A stretch of DNA of 64,000 nucleotides from Nissolia schottii (GCA_003254905.1 QANU01013035.1:17147-81146); one strand, 5' to 3'. Shown: positions 26,131 through 40,539, counted from the stretch's first letter. Notes: generated from the sequence alone by a model not told the origin. A program made the numbers and translations.

Positions 26131-26450
26131 TATCATTTTTAACTAAAATGACAAGGTTTATATGGACAATGAAAACTACTTATTGATAAAAAAATTCATT
26201 TTTAAACCAAAAGGCTATAGATTATGAAAAATTTTCATCAACCAAAAAATACTTTAACTAAAAAATACAAGGCTAGTTATAAAAATTGTCCATTTATAAA
26301 AAAAAATTACCTAAAAGACAAAGATATAGACTATAAAAAATACAAATTATCTAAAGTTCTCTTTTAACTAAAAATACAAGATTATATGCTATAAAAATAT
26401 ACATTAACTAAAAAAATATTTTTAACTAAAATAGCAAGGGTTATTATAGA
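26131..26450. repeat. Degenerate tandem repeats built on TTTTTAACTAAAA
   Basis: TTTAACTAAAA followed by an ACAAGG/AGCAAGG block and a TATAGACTAT block recurs roughly every 55-70 bp (starts near 26131, 26202, 26262, 26315, 26363 and 26418). About six diverged copies. Origin unknown; possibly subterminal repeats of a decayed transposon together with the 81-bp array. Confidence 0.5.
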
Positions 26451-28700
26451 CTATGTCATGGAGCGCCTAGAGACGGCTGATTGATTAGGTGGACCCCAAA
26501 AGGTAATTGGGACCCACAGACATAAACCGGCCGGCCCAGACCGGCCCAATACAAGAAAGAAGCCGGCCCATGACACAATGATACATATACGCGTCCACCT
26601 CCAACACAATCTGGTGCCTTCAACACTAATCAATAATCAATAACTCATGCAACTGCATTTTGTACCACTAATAATGTCACTGCCACAACGAAAACAACAA
26701 CAAAATATAGTACATTCTTCTTAAAAAATACGTCAAAATGATGTAATTAATTTACGTAATTTTATAAGTATTGATCCAGTGGCATTGTGACAACATAACT
26801 TATCGCAGTTGATTTTAACTGTCTATTACCTATTTTTCTTTTTCTTTAAAAGAATAATCAACAGAAGTCAACTGACAGTAAGTAATATACAATTATTAAA
26901 ACAATACTCTTCTTACAAATAAAGTTGTTTAATATAAGAGTAATTTTTATGTATAATTTTTTTATTTATATTATCATAATATTTCGGATATAAAAAAAAT
27001 CAAATATGACAATAATTATTTAATAAATATTTTTTTATGCACAATGTTGAAGCAATACTAAATTTCAAACTACTAGTTAATTTGTTAGTGCTTATCCCTA
27101 TCCCTCTCTGTGGTTTTCTTAAGAAGAATCCACACGTGATCTCTTCTGTATGGCGCAAGTGAAAGGATGGGCCTACCAAACGGGCCCCACACTTTGCCAA
27201 TTTCACAAATCCAAATTATCATTATGTGGGTCACAATCACATATAATATTATTATATTATTGCAAAAATATGTCAACAAGAAAAAAACGCGTCTGCACCT
27301 TTTTTTTTCCTTCGTGAATTGCCCTTTGCTTTCATAGCAATTTACCAATTAGAATGGCTTAGGGGCTGAAAGAAAAATTGTTGGAATCATGGTTTATTTG
27401 TAAGTAAATAAAATATCACATTTTTGCTGAGAAATTAAAATCATCATTAAACCTTATGTGTACCCAAAAAAAAATCATCATGAAATCTTGTACGTGAAGC
27501 GGACTTAGTTTTGGTAGCAGAGCAAGAATTTAAAATGCTTAATTAAGGATTCACTTAACAAAATTTATAATTATAATAATAATAAGACAGGTTTAAAATA
27601 AGTTAAGTGTATGCGGATAAATATTAAAGAAAAACATTATATAGAAAATCCCTAAAATAAGATTGTAACCCAAAAAGAAAAATTGACTAAGATGGCAAAT
27701 AGGGAAAAAAAAGAGGCCAAAATTATATTGAAGATTCTTGTATAAACAGAGTTTTAAGATTTTATTCTTATTTATATTAAAAAAAATGTTAATGAGATTT
27801 ATAAATAAATGAGTATGTCTTAAATAAAATTGGTAGCTCCCATATTCTTGTAAATGTGCTTAAATATAAATTATTAAAATTGTGTTTATGGAAAAATTTC
27901 AATTATGATAAAAAGAATTACATATTTGTGATTATTTTTTTAATAATTATCAAAACAGCAAATATAAGTGATACTCACTTCAAAGGGCATACAATTCTTG
28001 CCTAGATTTCATTTTATAAGACATTTAAGTAGGATTAAAATAATTATTCAAAGCTTATACGGAAATTTGCAGGTGTAATATGATTAAAAGTGAAATGTAA
28101 AATATAATATGCCACTAAACATGCATGTGATGAATTATACATTATAAATCACTACTACAAATTCGTAAAGTCAAGATTAATGTTGTCTGATAGGAATAAT
28201 TCAAATTTTCAAATTTAGGAATAATGTGTCCGACTCCCCCATGACGTGCGTAGGATTAAGTAAAGCTATTAAATAATTTTAATAGTTGAAAATGATAGGT
28301 CGTGTCACTAAGTCGCTTTTGATAATAATCAACTTAAGAGCAAACAAAATCAGTAAAATCATTTTGAGATAATCTATTTTGATGTAGCTCTGGCGACTAC
28401 TCGTCCGTTTCTTTTGAATGATCTGATTCAGATCGCGTAACCTAATACGAACTAGTTTCTTGTTGTTTTTTTTTTAGACTTTAGTCCCTTTATCTACAAA
28501 AAAAATATTCACCGATAATATTATTATTGTAACCACATGATAAAATGATTAAAATTGTATGATAAATTACTTAAATAACCTCATTAAAAATTTAGAATAA
28601 TATAGCCATATGAAAAGTGTAAATTATGCAATGTTTAGCAGTTAGCATTAAGATGTGAATAAAAACATCATGAAAATGTCCACAACGTTCTAAATATTTT
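26451..28700. other. Gene-poor region, right part, and TBC gene promoter
   Basis: AT-rich non-coding DNA. Short frames here (26451-26633, 27000-27348) have no recognisable domain. The last few hundred bases lead into the pyrimidine-rich promoter and leader of the RabGAP gene. Confidence 0.55.
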
Positions 28701-29615
28701 ATATTTTTTTCTTCTCTAAATTTGTGGATACATAAAATCACTAAAAAAAAAACAAAAAAGAGAAAAAACGCAAAAAGGAGGAAAGTAGATTTAGAAGTGC
28801 AGGCAGAAACAGAGCCACCTAACCACCACAGCAAATCTCAGCTCAGCTCAACCTCAGATCACTCACCACCTGACCCCCCCCCCCGGTCCTCCTATTTCTC
28901 CGTCCTGTTTTTTCCAGTTCCATTTCCACCCCTACATTTCAGCCTCTTATTCATTCTTCTCTCTTTCTCTTATAATCCGTTCTTTTGTTAGACCACTCCG
29001 ATTTCCTGATTTAGAGGACTTCATTTCTTTCTCTCTATTACATTCATTGATCTTAAAAGATCTGGTTTTTTTTCCTTCTGGGGTTTTCTTTTTTCCCTTT
29101 CCCTTTCCTTTCTCTTCCTTTTTATTTGAGTTTTTTTACTTTTGTTTTCGTGGGTCTCATATTTCTGAATAAAACCCCCCACCCCTTTTTGTTTTCTGTT
29201 CGTAATTCATATTTATTTGCGTTGTTCTCAGTTTTTGGAAGAGATTTGAACTCAACCTATGGAAGATTCAACCTTTCTGATCATTATGCAAAAGTGTTGT
29301 TTAATGGATCCCCTTAATGTTAAAAAAAATCCCTTTTTTGTAATAAAATTTTGATGTATAAATCTAGTTCCATCGAATCTTGTTGCACCCTCTCCTCACC
29401 TAATCTCAAGCAGGTTCTCAAAATGGACCATTTCATTGTTTCAGACTAGATGTTGGGGTGCTGTGTTTTTTCAAATTTTTTTTTACCCTATTTTGACAAG
29501 GTCCCTCCTTTACTATTCAGAAGACAATCTTGTCTTCAATTATACCCCTCCCTTTAGCCCCTCCTATTTTGCCCATCTTTGTTGATCTCTGACCCCAAGA
29601 TAAGGAGGAGAAAAA

Positions 29616-30169
29616 ATGTATGGAACCAAAAGCAAAATAGACCTTGCCTTTGAGTACCAATCTCAAGTTTCAATCTTGAGGCCCAGCATCCATTCCAGGA
29701 GAGCGAATCTGACCGTAAAGTTCCAAGACCTTTATGGTTTCACGGTGGAAGGGAATGTGGATGATGTGAATGTGTTGAATGAGGTGAGGGAGAAGGTGAG
29801 GCAGCAGGGCAGGGTGTGGTGGGCATTGGAAGCCAGCAAGGGGGCAAATTGGTACCTTCACACCACCATAGGGCAAGGCAGTGCCCTCACATCTTCCTTG
29901 AAGTTCTCTGCTTTGGCCAATGCCATCACTCTGAAGAAGCTGATCAGGAAGGGGATACCCCCAGTTCTCAGGCCTAAGGTCTGGTTTTCATTGTCAGGTG
30001 CTGCCAAGAAAAAATCCACTGTTCCTGAGAGTTATTATGATGATTTGACTAAAGCTGTGGAGGGGAAAGTCACCCCTGCTACCAGACAGATAGATCATGT
30101 GAGTGAATCTCAATTTTTGTTTTATGATGATGATCTCACACAATTGGGTTTGGTATTTGATTACAAGTT

Positions 30170-30202
<33 letters not shown>

Positions 30203-32697
30203 GTTTGAGCTGTGGTGCCAAATCACCCTATTGGCTTGGTTGGTGTTTTTCTAACATGACAAGAATTTGCAGATGCGTGGATCATTGATATTCACTTCCA
30301 ATTTTTTTTTTCTGTTGTCCAAGGAAATAATGCACTGAATTTGATGAAGGAGTCCCATTGTGATGATGACCTTTACATTGTGTGTATTGTGCAAAGAATG
30401 TTGGACAAATCTTGCTGCAGATTTTGATGGATGATCGTGGCTGTGGTGTCCTCTCATTCTGTTCCTCTTTTTCCTCAATGAGAAAATTTTGTTGTTTATG
30501 GATGAAGATGGAAGTTAAGAAAAATGCATAAGATTAGATGCATTTGTGAGCAGTATTTTTATAACCTTGCAATTGCATTATTATGGGATCTGTTATCCTA
30601 GGCTTATGAAAGAGTTTACATGTTCTTTAGTGTATGAATTTCAGTTGAGGCAAAATTCAGCTGTGAGTCCATGTTGGTTAGAAAGAGAGGAATTTGTGTG
30701 GTCAGAAAGAGAGTACACTTTGAAGATTGGGTATCAACTTTGTGTAGACATTTTCATGTTGACTTTAGTATGTGTTTGGGATGTTATTTGAACATTATGG
30801 ATTTGTAAAGGGACATCAGGGTGTTTAATGTGGTTGTTCAAATGGTTATTGGTTATTGATGTTTGTTCAGAACTATTGGAACTTCTGTGCATATTAAAAA
30901 TGCTCGTTATCTCTATTTTTCTAATCATTCTTTATGCATATATGTACAGGACCTACCACGAACCTTCCCTGGTCATCCATGGTTGGACACTCCTGAGGGG
31001 CATGCTGCTCTTAGACGTGTTCTTGTTGCTTATTCTTTCCGCGATTCTGATGTTGGATATTGTCAGGTGGGTTTGCTCTATTCTTCCTTTTTCTTTCTTT
31101 TTTTTTTCTTTTTTTCTGAAGTGCTGTTTTACCTGTTAAGTACATGAAAGACAATTCTCTGGCTTCATTGTTCATTCAATCTATTCTTCTTATGGCATTA
31201 GATGTCAAATCTTCATGAACTGTAATATGCATGTTGTTACCCTCAGAAGCCGATAAGATTGCACAACTAAAGCTTGAATTAGATTTGGTATTCTACCTAC
31301 ATTTGATGAAACCTAATATGTCTTCATAAAAGAAAAACTATATGTCTCAATTCTTCTGCGACTATCTTTTATGTTTAAATTCTTTTAAGGTAGGGAAAAT
31401 ATACCACCACATAGTTAATTACTTACTTTAGTTAAAGTTAATGTTGTCAATAATATGTGGTTTACTTTGAAGAAAAATGTTAAATACATTACCTCAGAAC
31501 ATATTTTCTTAACTATTGACCGTTCAATATTGTTTCTCCAGGGACTAAATTATGTTGCAGCATTGCTGTTGCTTGTCATGAAGACGGAAGAAGATGCATT
31601 TTGGATGCTTGCTGTCCTGTTGGAAAATGTCCTGGTTAATGATTGCTACACAACCAATTTATCAGGATGCCATGTTGAGCAGAGAGTGTTCAAAGATTTA
31701 CTTGCTAAGAAGTGCCCTAGGTATTAAAATTTGATGAATTAACTGTGTATCACGTTTTTGTTTCCTAGCATCTTCTAATTGGAGAAATGGAAATGCAGGA
31801 TAGCAACTCATTTGGAATCGATGGAATTTGATGTTTCCCTTGTTACCACTGAGTGGTTCCTTTGCCTCTTCTCAAAGAGTCTGCCTTCTGAGGTTAGAAT
31901 AATGCACAATAATTTATGCATTGAAATGTTCAATTTCTGACTCATTTTAATACTTCTTCCTTGAATCAGACAACTCTGCGAGTGTGGGATGTTATGTTCT
32001 ATGACGGGGCCAAGGTTATGTTTAACGTGGCCTTAGCAATCTTCAAGGTACAGCTTGTGTGGCCTTTCTGTTCTCTATTGTTTTGTTTATTCATACGTGC
32101 AAAAATATAGAAAGCGATTGCGCATGATCGGAAGAGACGTTTCTGTATTTGTTAACCTCCAAATTCCAATTGCAGATGAAGGAAGATGAGTTGGTTATAA
32201 CCCATCACGTCGGCGAAGTAATCAATGTTCTGCATATGACTACTCATCACCTATTTGATCCAGATGATTTACTGACAGTATGACAACTTTCACCATTTCC
32301 TATATTATTTATCAATTGTTAGTCTTTCAACCAGTTAGATATCATTTGACTATGTAACGTGTTTTCTTTGAGATACTACATAATAGTTTCAGTTCATGTC
32401 ATTACAAGAAGAAAACCTGTGAACATGAGGGAGATATAGTTTTCACTCTTCTGGTGAAAAGACAAAAGAGCAAAACTATTTTGCTTCTCAGTGTATGGTG
32501 AAGTGCTTCAGTGCTTTTTCCTAATTGTTATTTGTGTGTTTTCATTTCAGGTGGCATTTGATAAGATAGGTTCAATGACAACCAATACCATATCAAAGCA
32601 AAGGAAGAAACAGGAACCTGAAGTGTTGAAGGAGCTTGATCAGAGGATCAGACGGTTAAATTCGCTTAAAATGGGGGATGATAATAGTGGCATTTGA
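29616..32697 (+). CDS. TBC-domain Rab GTPase-activating protein
   Basis: Accelerates GTP hydrolysis by Rab GTPases and so terminates steps of vesicle traffic. Exons are 29616-30098, 30950-31066, 31542-31720, 31799-31892, 31970-32047, 32176-32277 and 32551-32697, giving 399 aa. The TBC domain spans about residues 113-340. Motif A is [11 protein letters not shown] (113-123). The arginine finger is Arg165 in IDHDLPRTFP, and the glutamine finger is Gln200 in GYCQGLNY. Both catalytic fingers are present, so the GAP should be active. The C terminus (350-399) is charged and probably helical. Intron 1 contains a 29-bp T run. The leader is long and CT-rich, and may hold an intron I could not place. 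It resembles the growth-hormone-regulated TBC protein group; the Rab target is unknown. Confidence 0.93.
30172..30200. repeat. Poly-T run in RabGAP intron 1
   Basis: An uninterrupted run of about 29 T just downstream of the exon 1 donor site. Length is likely uncertain in the assembly. Confidence 0.85.
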
Positions 32698-34392
32698 TGA
32701 TTTTTTATTTTGTCTACGTTAATCTGAAAATGTGGAACCTTTTCCCCTTCCCTTCTTCCCAGTAGGGTCTGCTGCCTCCAGCAGAATGTTGAATTTATGC
32801 AAAATTCCCCCTTAAATTCTTCTTTCTTGGGGCATGACATGACACCAACCAACCATGTGTTGTTTGCAGGATGTTTGTAGGTTATATATAAAGTGTAAAT
32901 TTGAATATGAATACTACCTCATAAATTAATTATTAACTAATGTGCATCAACATCATATTAAGGGCATTGTGGTATTTCACTGCCCTGCAGTTGCATTATT
33001 TAAGCATTTCCCCCTTGCATGTCCTGTGATATGACAAGGCATTTGCGCCTGTTCATTTCACATTTACTTAACAGTGTACTTGACGAACATTTTCATACCA
33101 AATTGTTATAATAACAATAACAACTATAATAACTAATGTAGATGTCTTTGATATTCTTAAATAAAAGAATCATTCCATTTTCTTTATCCAATCATTTTTG
33201 AAAGAGATAGTTCCTAACATGGTATTAGAGTCTTTAAACCGTGCATTGTTGGAGATGGATAGAGAAAAACAATAACTAAAGGGAAACTTGAAGTGGGAAG
33301 TCGCAAGATAGATAAGAAGTAACGACAAATTGTAGGATAAACATGTGGATGAATTTAGGAAACATATATGATCTTAGCAAAAGTTAGAAGAGAGAAAGGT
33401 GAGGGTATGTCACAAGTTTCATCCGTAGTTTCCAAACATGACCTAACAACCATGAAGCCATAACAAAACAAAATGCAAAATCAGATTTGTTGTTAGAATC
33501 CTTTTCATTAGATAAACATTTGAGTGTGTTCATGAGTTACGTTAGAACAATCGACATAAAGGGAGGATACTAAATCCACTTAAAACTGTTTTAATCTTTT
33601 TCAGTTGCAACTACATTTAATTATTTAAATAATAAATATAACATATTTCAGCATACCGTAAACTTCATTTCTCTGCACCTGGTTGTCTGCTATCGACTTT
33701 TATAATTTCATCAAATCTTTAAAGACGAAATATCATATCGAAGAAGACATGTTTAAATCCAGCATTATTCGCAGAAAAAGGGAGCATGTTTCTACCATGG
33801 TCAGCAATTATGTCTTAGAAAACTAAGACCTTCGATTTCAGAATTAATGTAAAAGCATTTTACGATTGTTTGTATCGGCAATATCAAGAACCCAAATAAG
33901 AAACCTAGAAAATAACGCGTTTGGAAGAATAGGGAAACAGACTCAAAATGCCATGGGAAGGCTATCTGTATTATAATTGAACCCCTAGATCTGAAATAGG
34001 ACAACCACCCACTAAAATGAAATGCATAAACATGTAAAGCTATCATGCTTTGTCCTGAAAAGAAAAAAGCTATCAGTTGGAGAATAAAACGATGCCTTCT
34101 TCCCATCTTTATTGTTGGGAAAAATTGCATGCAAATTTTATCAAAGAATATACCTAAGTACTAAAAAATCTAAACGAGAAAATTTACAGGATCCTTCTAT
34201 TCTCTGTGGTTTTCCATGACAAACAATAAGCTCTTTCTTTCGCACCGAGCACCGAGAGGTTGGCATTTTCTCTTTGTTCTATAAACTGAAATGAATATTT
34301 TTCCCCATTCTATGTTGAGTATGTTTTCTTTCAACCTTTTAACAGGCTGCCTCTTTTTCTCCGACGTCCGCAGAGGTTTCTAAATTTTCAAC
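32698..34392. other. Convergent intergenic region between RabGAP and fimbrin
   Basis: It holds the 3' untranslated regions of both genes at its edges. The centre is AT-rich and shows no gene. The 109-codon minus frame at 33801-34130 is hydrophobic low-complexity sequence with no domain. Confidence 0.6.
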
Positions 34393-37300
34393 TTAAGAGC
34401 TGGGATTCTCCGAAGCTGTATCATCGATGGCTAAATTGGATACCTCATTGACTACGTCCGTTTCGTTTTCGCCATCACCATCTACTGAAGCTACAGGTGA
34501 AGTAGCCTCTGGGGAGGTACTATCATCAGGTTTCTGCAGGCTCCAATACATGATACTGGCAGTTAAAATAAGCATCATCTTCGAGTTGACCTGTCAAGTT
34601 TAAATGCAAAGTAAGCAAGAGCCAAAAAAGACATTTGAGCCCAATAAAGGACATCGATAAAAGTATGACGGAATCTAGGTAAGCAACTAAGCATTGCTAC
34701 ACTATTTATGTAACATTGACTAGTGGTCTCTATATTGGAGACAAGTTGCTGCTAAATCAATCATCATTTAGCAGAATGGACAAAATCACGGGAATTGACT
34801 TTTCATAGCACTAGCAGAGTTACTAATAAAATTATTTTCAACATTGATGATATTACCTCTATTATGTCCTCAGGTAACAGGAAAATGGAACACCCAAGTT
34901 TTCGGGCAACACTGATTATATATGTTGCATTCAACTTCTTATCTTCATCTGCAATTAAAATGACAAAATAATTTTACACTTGAATTGTTTCATGTAATAA
35001 AACGTATTCACATCATAAAATTCCAGTATAATGCTCTATTAAAAAAATAAAAAAAACATATATGAGTTGCAAACTAAATTCTAGCTAGCCTCAGTTTATT
35101 GTCTGCAGAGAAAAGTTGACCTACCAGTTTCCCCTTTAGTGACAAGAGTCCAGTTGACCACCCTCGGCTCCACAGCACTCAGAAGCTCAAGGAAGAAAAT
35201 GCCAGTGGAAAGATTCTTATCCTGATGAAGGAAAAAAATTGAATTAATATCAATGGTAGGTACACGAGAATAAAACTATAAGTTGCAGTTCAACATCAAA
35301 TCAGCAACTGTTGTGCACTCCATCACTTGTAGTAAAGATTGAACAGTCCTTATATTCATTCTATAGCTTTAAATTACTCTTGGCACTATTGGTGATCTTG
35401 TGTCAGTCATTTCTCGCCCGACTTGAGCAGCACAAAAGACTGAATTTATTTTAGATCAACAAAAATTAAAGGAGTAGCAAGGAAGGTATGCACAAATCCA
35501 CAAATAATTTTTAAATGTCAGGTCTATAATTTCAAAAATTTTCAGACAAACTTTAAAATATGCATGCATGCTAAATATTGATAACTTCATAGCTGGTCAA
35601 TGTTTACTTGATTACCTTGAAACTCTCCATTTGGGAAGTTCTTCTTGCTCTCCTTACCTTATTGTTTGCCCAGTTTAGAATATCAGCATCAGTAATCTCT
35701 TTACCTTGGGAGTGCGATCTCAAGTTTCTCAGGAGTTGAAGCATAGTAAACCTCATCAACTGCCACAAAAAAGCTGTGGGACAAAGATTACAAGGAGATG
35801 AATATTCCCAAGATATTAAGAGGCAGATTTGAACAAAATAATGACAAAGCAACAGCACCCCTATCTCAAGAGACTCAAACCCCTCCCTGCAACCAGAAAA
35901 AGTGTAGAAATAAACCCAATAGTAATGAAGCCAATAATAAAAAAACTAAATTAAATCTTTTAAATGATTAATTATTCTGACAAGTAAAACATTCAATTTT
36001 TCAGCAGATTGTGCATTCCACAAGTATAGATGTAACTAGTGTCATCAACCTTTTTCTTCTGAATTTCAGAAAGGGACAAAAAGCGAGAAATTATGAATTG
36101 ATTTATAATTTCTATCCTAACATCATGCAAATCCATTTGATTCTGACAGATATACCTTCTTCAATTAATGAAAATAAATTAACAAAAATTAGAGCCTTTA
36201 GATTTTTATATTACCATGAAGTGGCTCCAATTTTTCAACTTCCACTAACCATATCTATTGTCCCTAACAAATGAATTGTCTAGAGATCGATAGTGTAGTA
36301 CATTATAAATTAAGAATTTGGTCCCATCATTCAGTTTTTTCTCGAGGGACGGTTCTATTTAAAAAGAGTCAGAAAGCACCCTCTACTAATTGGAGCATGC
36401 CAATGACCAGCTTCATGCTACTACACTGATTAACCTGTTCAAATGGACCACCCTTTTCAGCATAGACAGTGACCATCACGAGAAAAACTCATCCCTTCAG
36501 TACAATGTGTATACCAATATCAGAAATACACACACCCCACACATTCTGATTTTTGGAAGTGATCCACATACTGAGGCTACAAATTTAAGGCCAAATATCC
36601 AGCTCTGCCATTATTTGAGAACAATTATTCATGTTTCCAAACTAATCACAAGAACATTTATTGCCAATTTCTTCAGCTGGCAGATTGACTAGAAAGAGAA
36701 AGTGGCACATAGAACAATGCATTGATCCACCAAAATATCCAAGGAATTAAGTTAGAACCGAATTCAAGCAGATGTTAAAAGAGAAGGCGCCCAACACGCA
36801 GACATAAAAACTGCACCAGCAATAAGAAATAATCACAATGCTAAGAAAACAGTGAAACTGACCTAGTAAGAGCTTCTTATTTCCTTGCACAATATCATTA
36901 CCAGCAACATTCACTAAGGAAAAGTTTAGCTCCTTCCCAATCTTTATAACTTGGTTGCAGTTCTCAACTTTTCGAAATGGCATCTTAATAGGAGGCTTTG
37001 TTGCCTGCTTCCAATTGACAGACCCAGGTGAAACCTTATCAAGAACTTCTAATAGAACCCATCTGCAGAAAAGGAATTGAAGAAAGAAGTGGAACCAAAT
37101 ACGATAAGAAAAGGGAAGAGGCAGATTATGAAGCAACTGAACAGTGGAAAGCTTACCCATTTCTGACATCCTCAAAAACATTATTGACAAAAGTAGCAAT
37201 TCCAAGACTGTTAATCCACAGTCTGAAGCATCTTTCTTCCCGAGATGTCTGTGCATCATCAGTCATCATCTCAGCAAAGGACATTTTCGACGTGTCAGCT

Positions 37301-40118
37301 GTAAGGCCATTCCTACAAAAGTACAAGTACCAGAGATTTTGGATTTATACAAATGAAACTCAAAATCTGAATCAACTAGAGATCCAACACGTACCATATA
37401 CATTTTCTAACTCGTTAACTTTCACTAACCCTATATACTTGTCCCTAACAACAGAACAAACAAGAGGTCCATTTTGTACCATGTACATTATCAACTCCCC
37501 TGTTCAATTACTATTAATTTTTTCCCCCTCAAACAAAACATAAGAAAGGCCTGTTTAAGGATATTCATGACAACTAAGATACAAAAGCCAATGTTACTTT
37601 TGATGATATAAGAGCCACCCCCATCCCCATTCGAAAAACACAAAGGCAGAAAAGGAGCATGAGTTCTTGGAAGCATACCCCAGAATATTTTATCAGCATT
37701 CATATTGGATAAAATTATTAACACAATTGCAACCTCTTTACCCATACCTATGCTGGAATATCTGAGCAACAAATGCAAGATTAAGATTTGGCGACCCCTC
37801 TGTGATGTCCTTTGGAGTGAGGTATCTTTTGCAGTCTAATTTCTCCGCCTGCTCAAGAACCATGTTAGCTCTTTCTGATGGATCACTTGTGGACAATGCA
37901 CCTGGGCCTGAGTGTTCTGGGGCAAGAGCATTAAGCAAGTAAGCATAAGCCTCTCCATCCTGCAAACAGAAGACTATGTCAGATATGATAGACTTGTTCA
38001 ACTTATAACCATAATTTAGTCTATTCATGCATACCAAAACATCTGCCATGCTTATCAAAAGCTGGCCAGACAATGATTCCGCATTTAGTGTGGCGACATA
38101 GGGAATCTTTTCCATGAATACTACAATATGGTTGTCAAAGACAACAATTATATAAGGTCAACTTTTTCATTACCAATCAAAAGTATAGAACAAAAATTTA
38201 GGTTATAGTCGGTAAAAACAAAATGTTGTCATAAGGAATATCAGCTTCAAATCTCAAAATTTCATCCACCTAATGTTTTGCTTTCACAAGGTACAGGATT
38301 CATACCAAAGCAATTGATTCTATTAGAGCCAGCATACAAAAATAGAGAAAGTTTCCCTCACCTTTACGTCAGAAGAGAAGTTTGTAACTTGTTTCTCATA
38401 TCCAGCCTTCTTTAAGTGGAAATTCATCCATTTCAACAAAACCTTTTCAGGCGGTAAACTGAGCAGCTCTTCCACATCCTGCCAGTATGTTACAACATAA
38501 TAAAGAGGTTTACATCTGAGTCTGACATAAGTAAAGGAAAGAAATCATGGCACTTGTTAAATTCAAATAAAAGGAAAAAAGAGTATCCAATATATCACCT
38601 TGTCATCTTCAACTAATTCCACAAGTTGAGGAGTTTTCTTGAGATTAAGATCAGCTAACAATTGAATCTAATGTTGCCACCATGATGAAAAGACAAACAA
38701 AGACAAAAGGTATCACGCAGCATTATATTTTCAAGTCTTATCAATGCACAATTGAAGTCATAATGGTTTTGATCTCCTCATCTGAATTCCATATTACGAA
38801 AATAAAAAAGGGCTAAGTTTCAGTACTCTACCTTGATTATTTGCGAAATCAGACCAAGTACCAGATATGGCTACAAGATAAAGAAATAGGAAAGTTTAAC
38901 AAATAAAGAGTTAAAGTCTGTCAAATCATAAAAACAAAATTGGAAAGAGGGAGAGATAGACAAACAAGAAGACTGAGAACCTACTCTTCCTTCGACTAAA
39001 TCCTGTGTACCGATATTAACCACCGTGCACCCAATAGCCTTTGCTGAATTCAGGCCAAGGCTGTGGTTCTCATTTCTCTCCCATGGATTAAGAACCCATT
39101 TAGTGTTAATAGCTCGTTCATCTATGGTCCCAGGAACAGCAATGTTAATAAGCTTGCTGCAGCAGTAAAATAAACAACAAACCCAAACTTAAGGGGAAAA
39201 GAAAACAATGTTGAAACATTTATAAAGGAGTTTTAAACAAATTGAGCTCATGTTGATTTTTGAACATATACCAGAGAAGAACTCCATCTTTTGCAAGATC
39301 AAACAACGCATCTGTTGATGGATCGATAGGAAGGAACTGACTCATGAATTTATCTTCAGCCAAATAGCTGTTAATATGTGCGACATAAGAAGCTTTCTCA
39401 GATTCATTAATAGCATGATGAACAGTTGTCGTAGCTGCCTTCAAAAATGAAGAAGAACTTTTTGAACCACCGTCTTTTGCCATTGCTCGGGATTGCAAAT
39501 TTAAATGTGCCTGCCATTCGATGTCACTGCATAAGCTACTAGGTCCATTATAAATGTAATACATACAAAAGTACACGGAAATAATCTAGAAATACCTGCT
39601 TATGGAGGTGCAAACAAAAACACACTCTTATCATGTTTGGTGCAAATATACCAAGAGGCAATTTGAGCATCAAATGGCATACATACCAGGATAGAACCCT
39701 AAACCAGATCATTAACATTTCAGCGGGAAAAAAAAACAAAAAAAAAAGACTCACCTTAAGGAAGGACTCAAAGTCAATTTCTTCATCCGTATTCTGATAT
39801 GACTCTGCCAAGATAGTCTTAATCTCATGTTCCTGGAACACTTCACTGAAGGCCTTCAAGTTTTTAAAAATAGATGGCAAATCCCCGACAGTAACACGTC
39901 CCGATTGAGTCCTTGCCGATACATACTACAAGGAGCAAAACACATTCCGCAAAATTTGAGGCTGAGGCTGTCACATTGAATAAAAACAAAACAAAACAAA
40001 CAAGAAATTGAATATAAGGTAAAACACATACTTTGGATTTGAGGGTTCGAAGTTCGACTTGTGTGAATTGGCTCTGAAGCTCTTGATCAGAAACAATGAC
40101 ACCCACAAAGCTAGACAT
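34393..40118 (-). CDS. FIM: Fimbrin (actin-bundling protein, four CH domains)
   Basis: Cross-links actin filaments into bundles. Fourteen minus-strand coding exons: 40118-40032, 39925-39755, 39510-39272, 39156-38985, 38870-38832, 38667-38599, 38478-38362, 37959-37748, 37312-37157, 37062-36863, 35773-35616, 35221-35125, 34948-34857 and 34590-34393. The product is 668 aa, normal for plant fimbrins. Residues 1-80 form a degenerate EF-hand pair. Four calponin-homology domains follow: about 115-240, 262-370, 383-490 and 495-615 (for example [19 protein letters not shown]). The tail (620-668) is Ser/Asp/Glu-rich ([15 protein letters not shown]). Both EF loops lack the position-1 Asp, so calcium-independent bundling is expected, as in other plant fimbrins. 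A leader intron probably runs from 40373 to 40119. The 1,089-bp intron 10 is the longest. Confidence 0.94.
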
Positions 40119-40438
40119 CTTCAAACACTTGGTTGGAGAAATATATCAAACACTTGGAAGAACACTGACCCCCCAACAAACACAAAAACAAAATCACATC
40201 ACATTTAAACATTTGAAATCAGAGATGCAAACATATCTAATTACACTCCGTTCAAACCGATCCAACAGCAGATTCAAACAAGGCACACGCATAAAAAAAT
40301 TAATCGATACCAAAAAAGAAAAACACAGAAAAAGTGGAAACAAGAGAAAGAAGAAACGATGAAGGAAGAGGTACCTTAATAGAGTCAGAAAAGGAAGCGA
40401 AGATTGAAAGGTAATTTCATCATTTCTGCACGGAGCTT

Positions 40439-40462
40439 GAGAGAGAGAGAGAGAGAGAGAGA
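40439..40462. repeat. (GA)n microsatellite in the fimbrin leader
   Basis: A 24-bp GA run (CT on the transcribed strand) lies in the fimbrin 5' leader just upstream of the probable leader-intron donor. Confidence 0.85.
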
Positions 40463-40539
40463 CGTGTGTGTTCGTTGGAGGAAGAGAGGGTGGAGAGAAA
40501 AACGTGTTGGCGATAGGACCCGCGAACACCAAGGAAATT

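Noticed and set aside
36747..37259. 170-codon minus frame as a separate gene
   Set aside because: It contains fimbrin exon 10 read through flanking introns; the hydrophobic end is intron translation.
37028..37543. 171-codon plus-strand frame
   Set aside because: Antisense to fimbrin exons 9 and 10 and their introns; no domain of its own.
37738..38115. Start of fimbrin exon 8 at the Met of the 125-codon frame
   Set aside because: The first ~52 codons are intron; the CAG acceptor before GATGGAGAGGC at 37959 joins in frame with exon 7.
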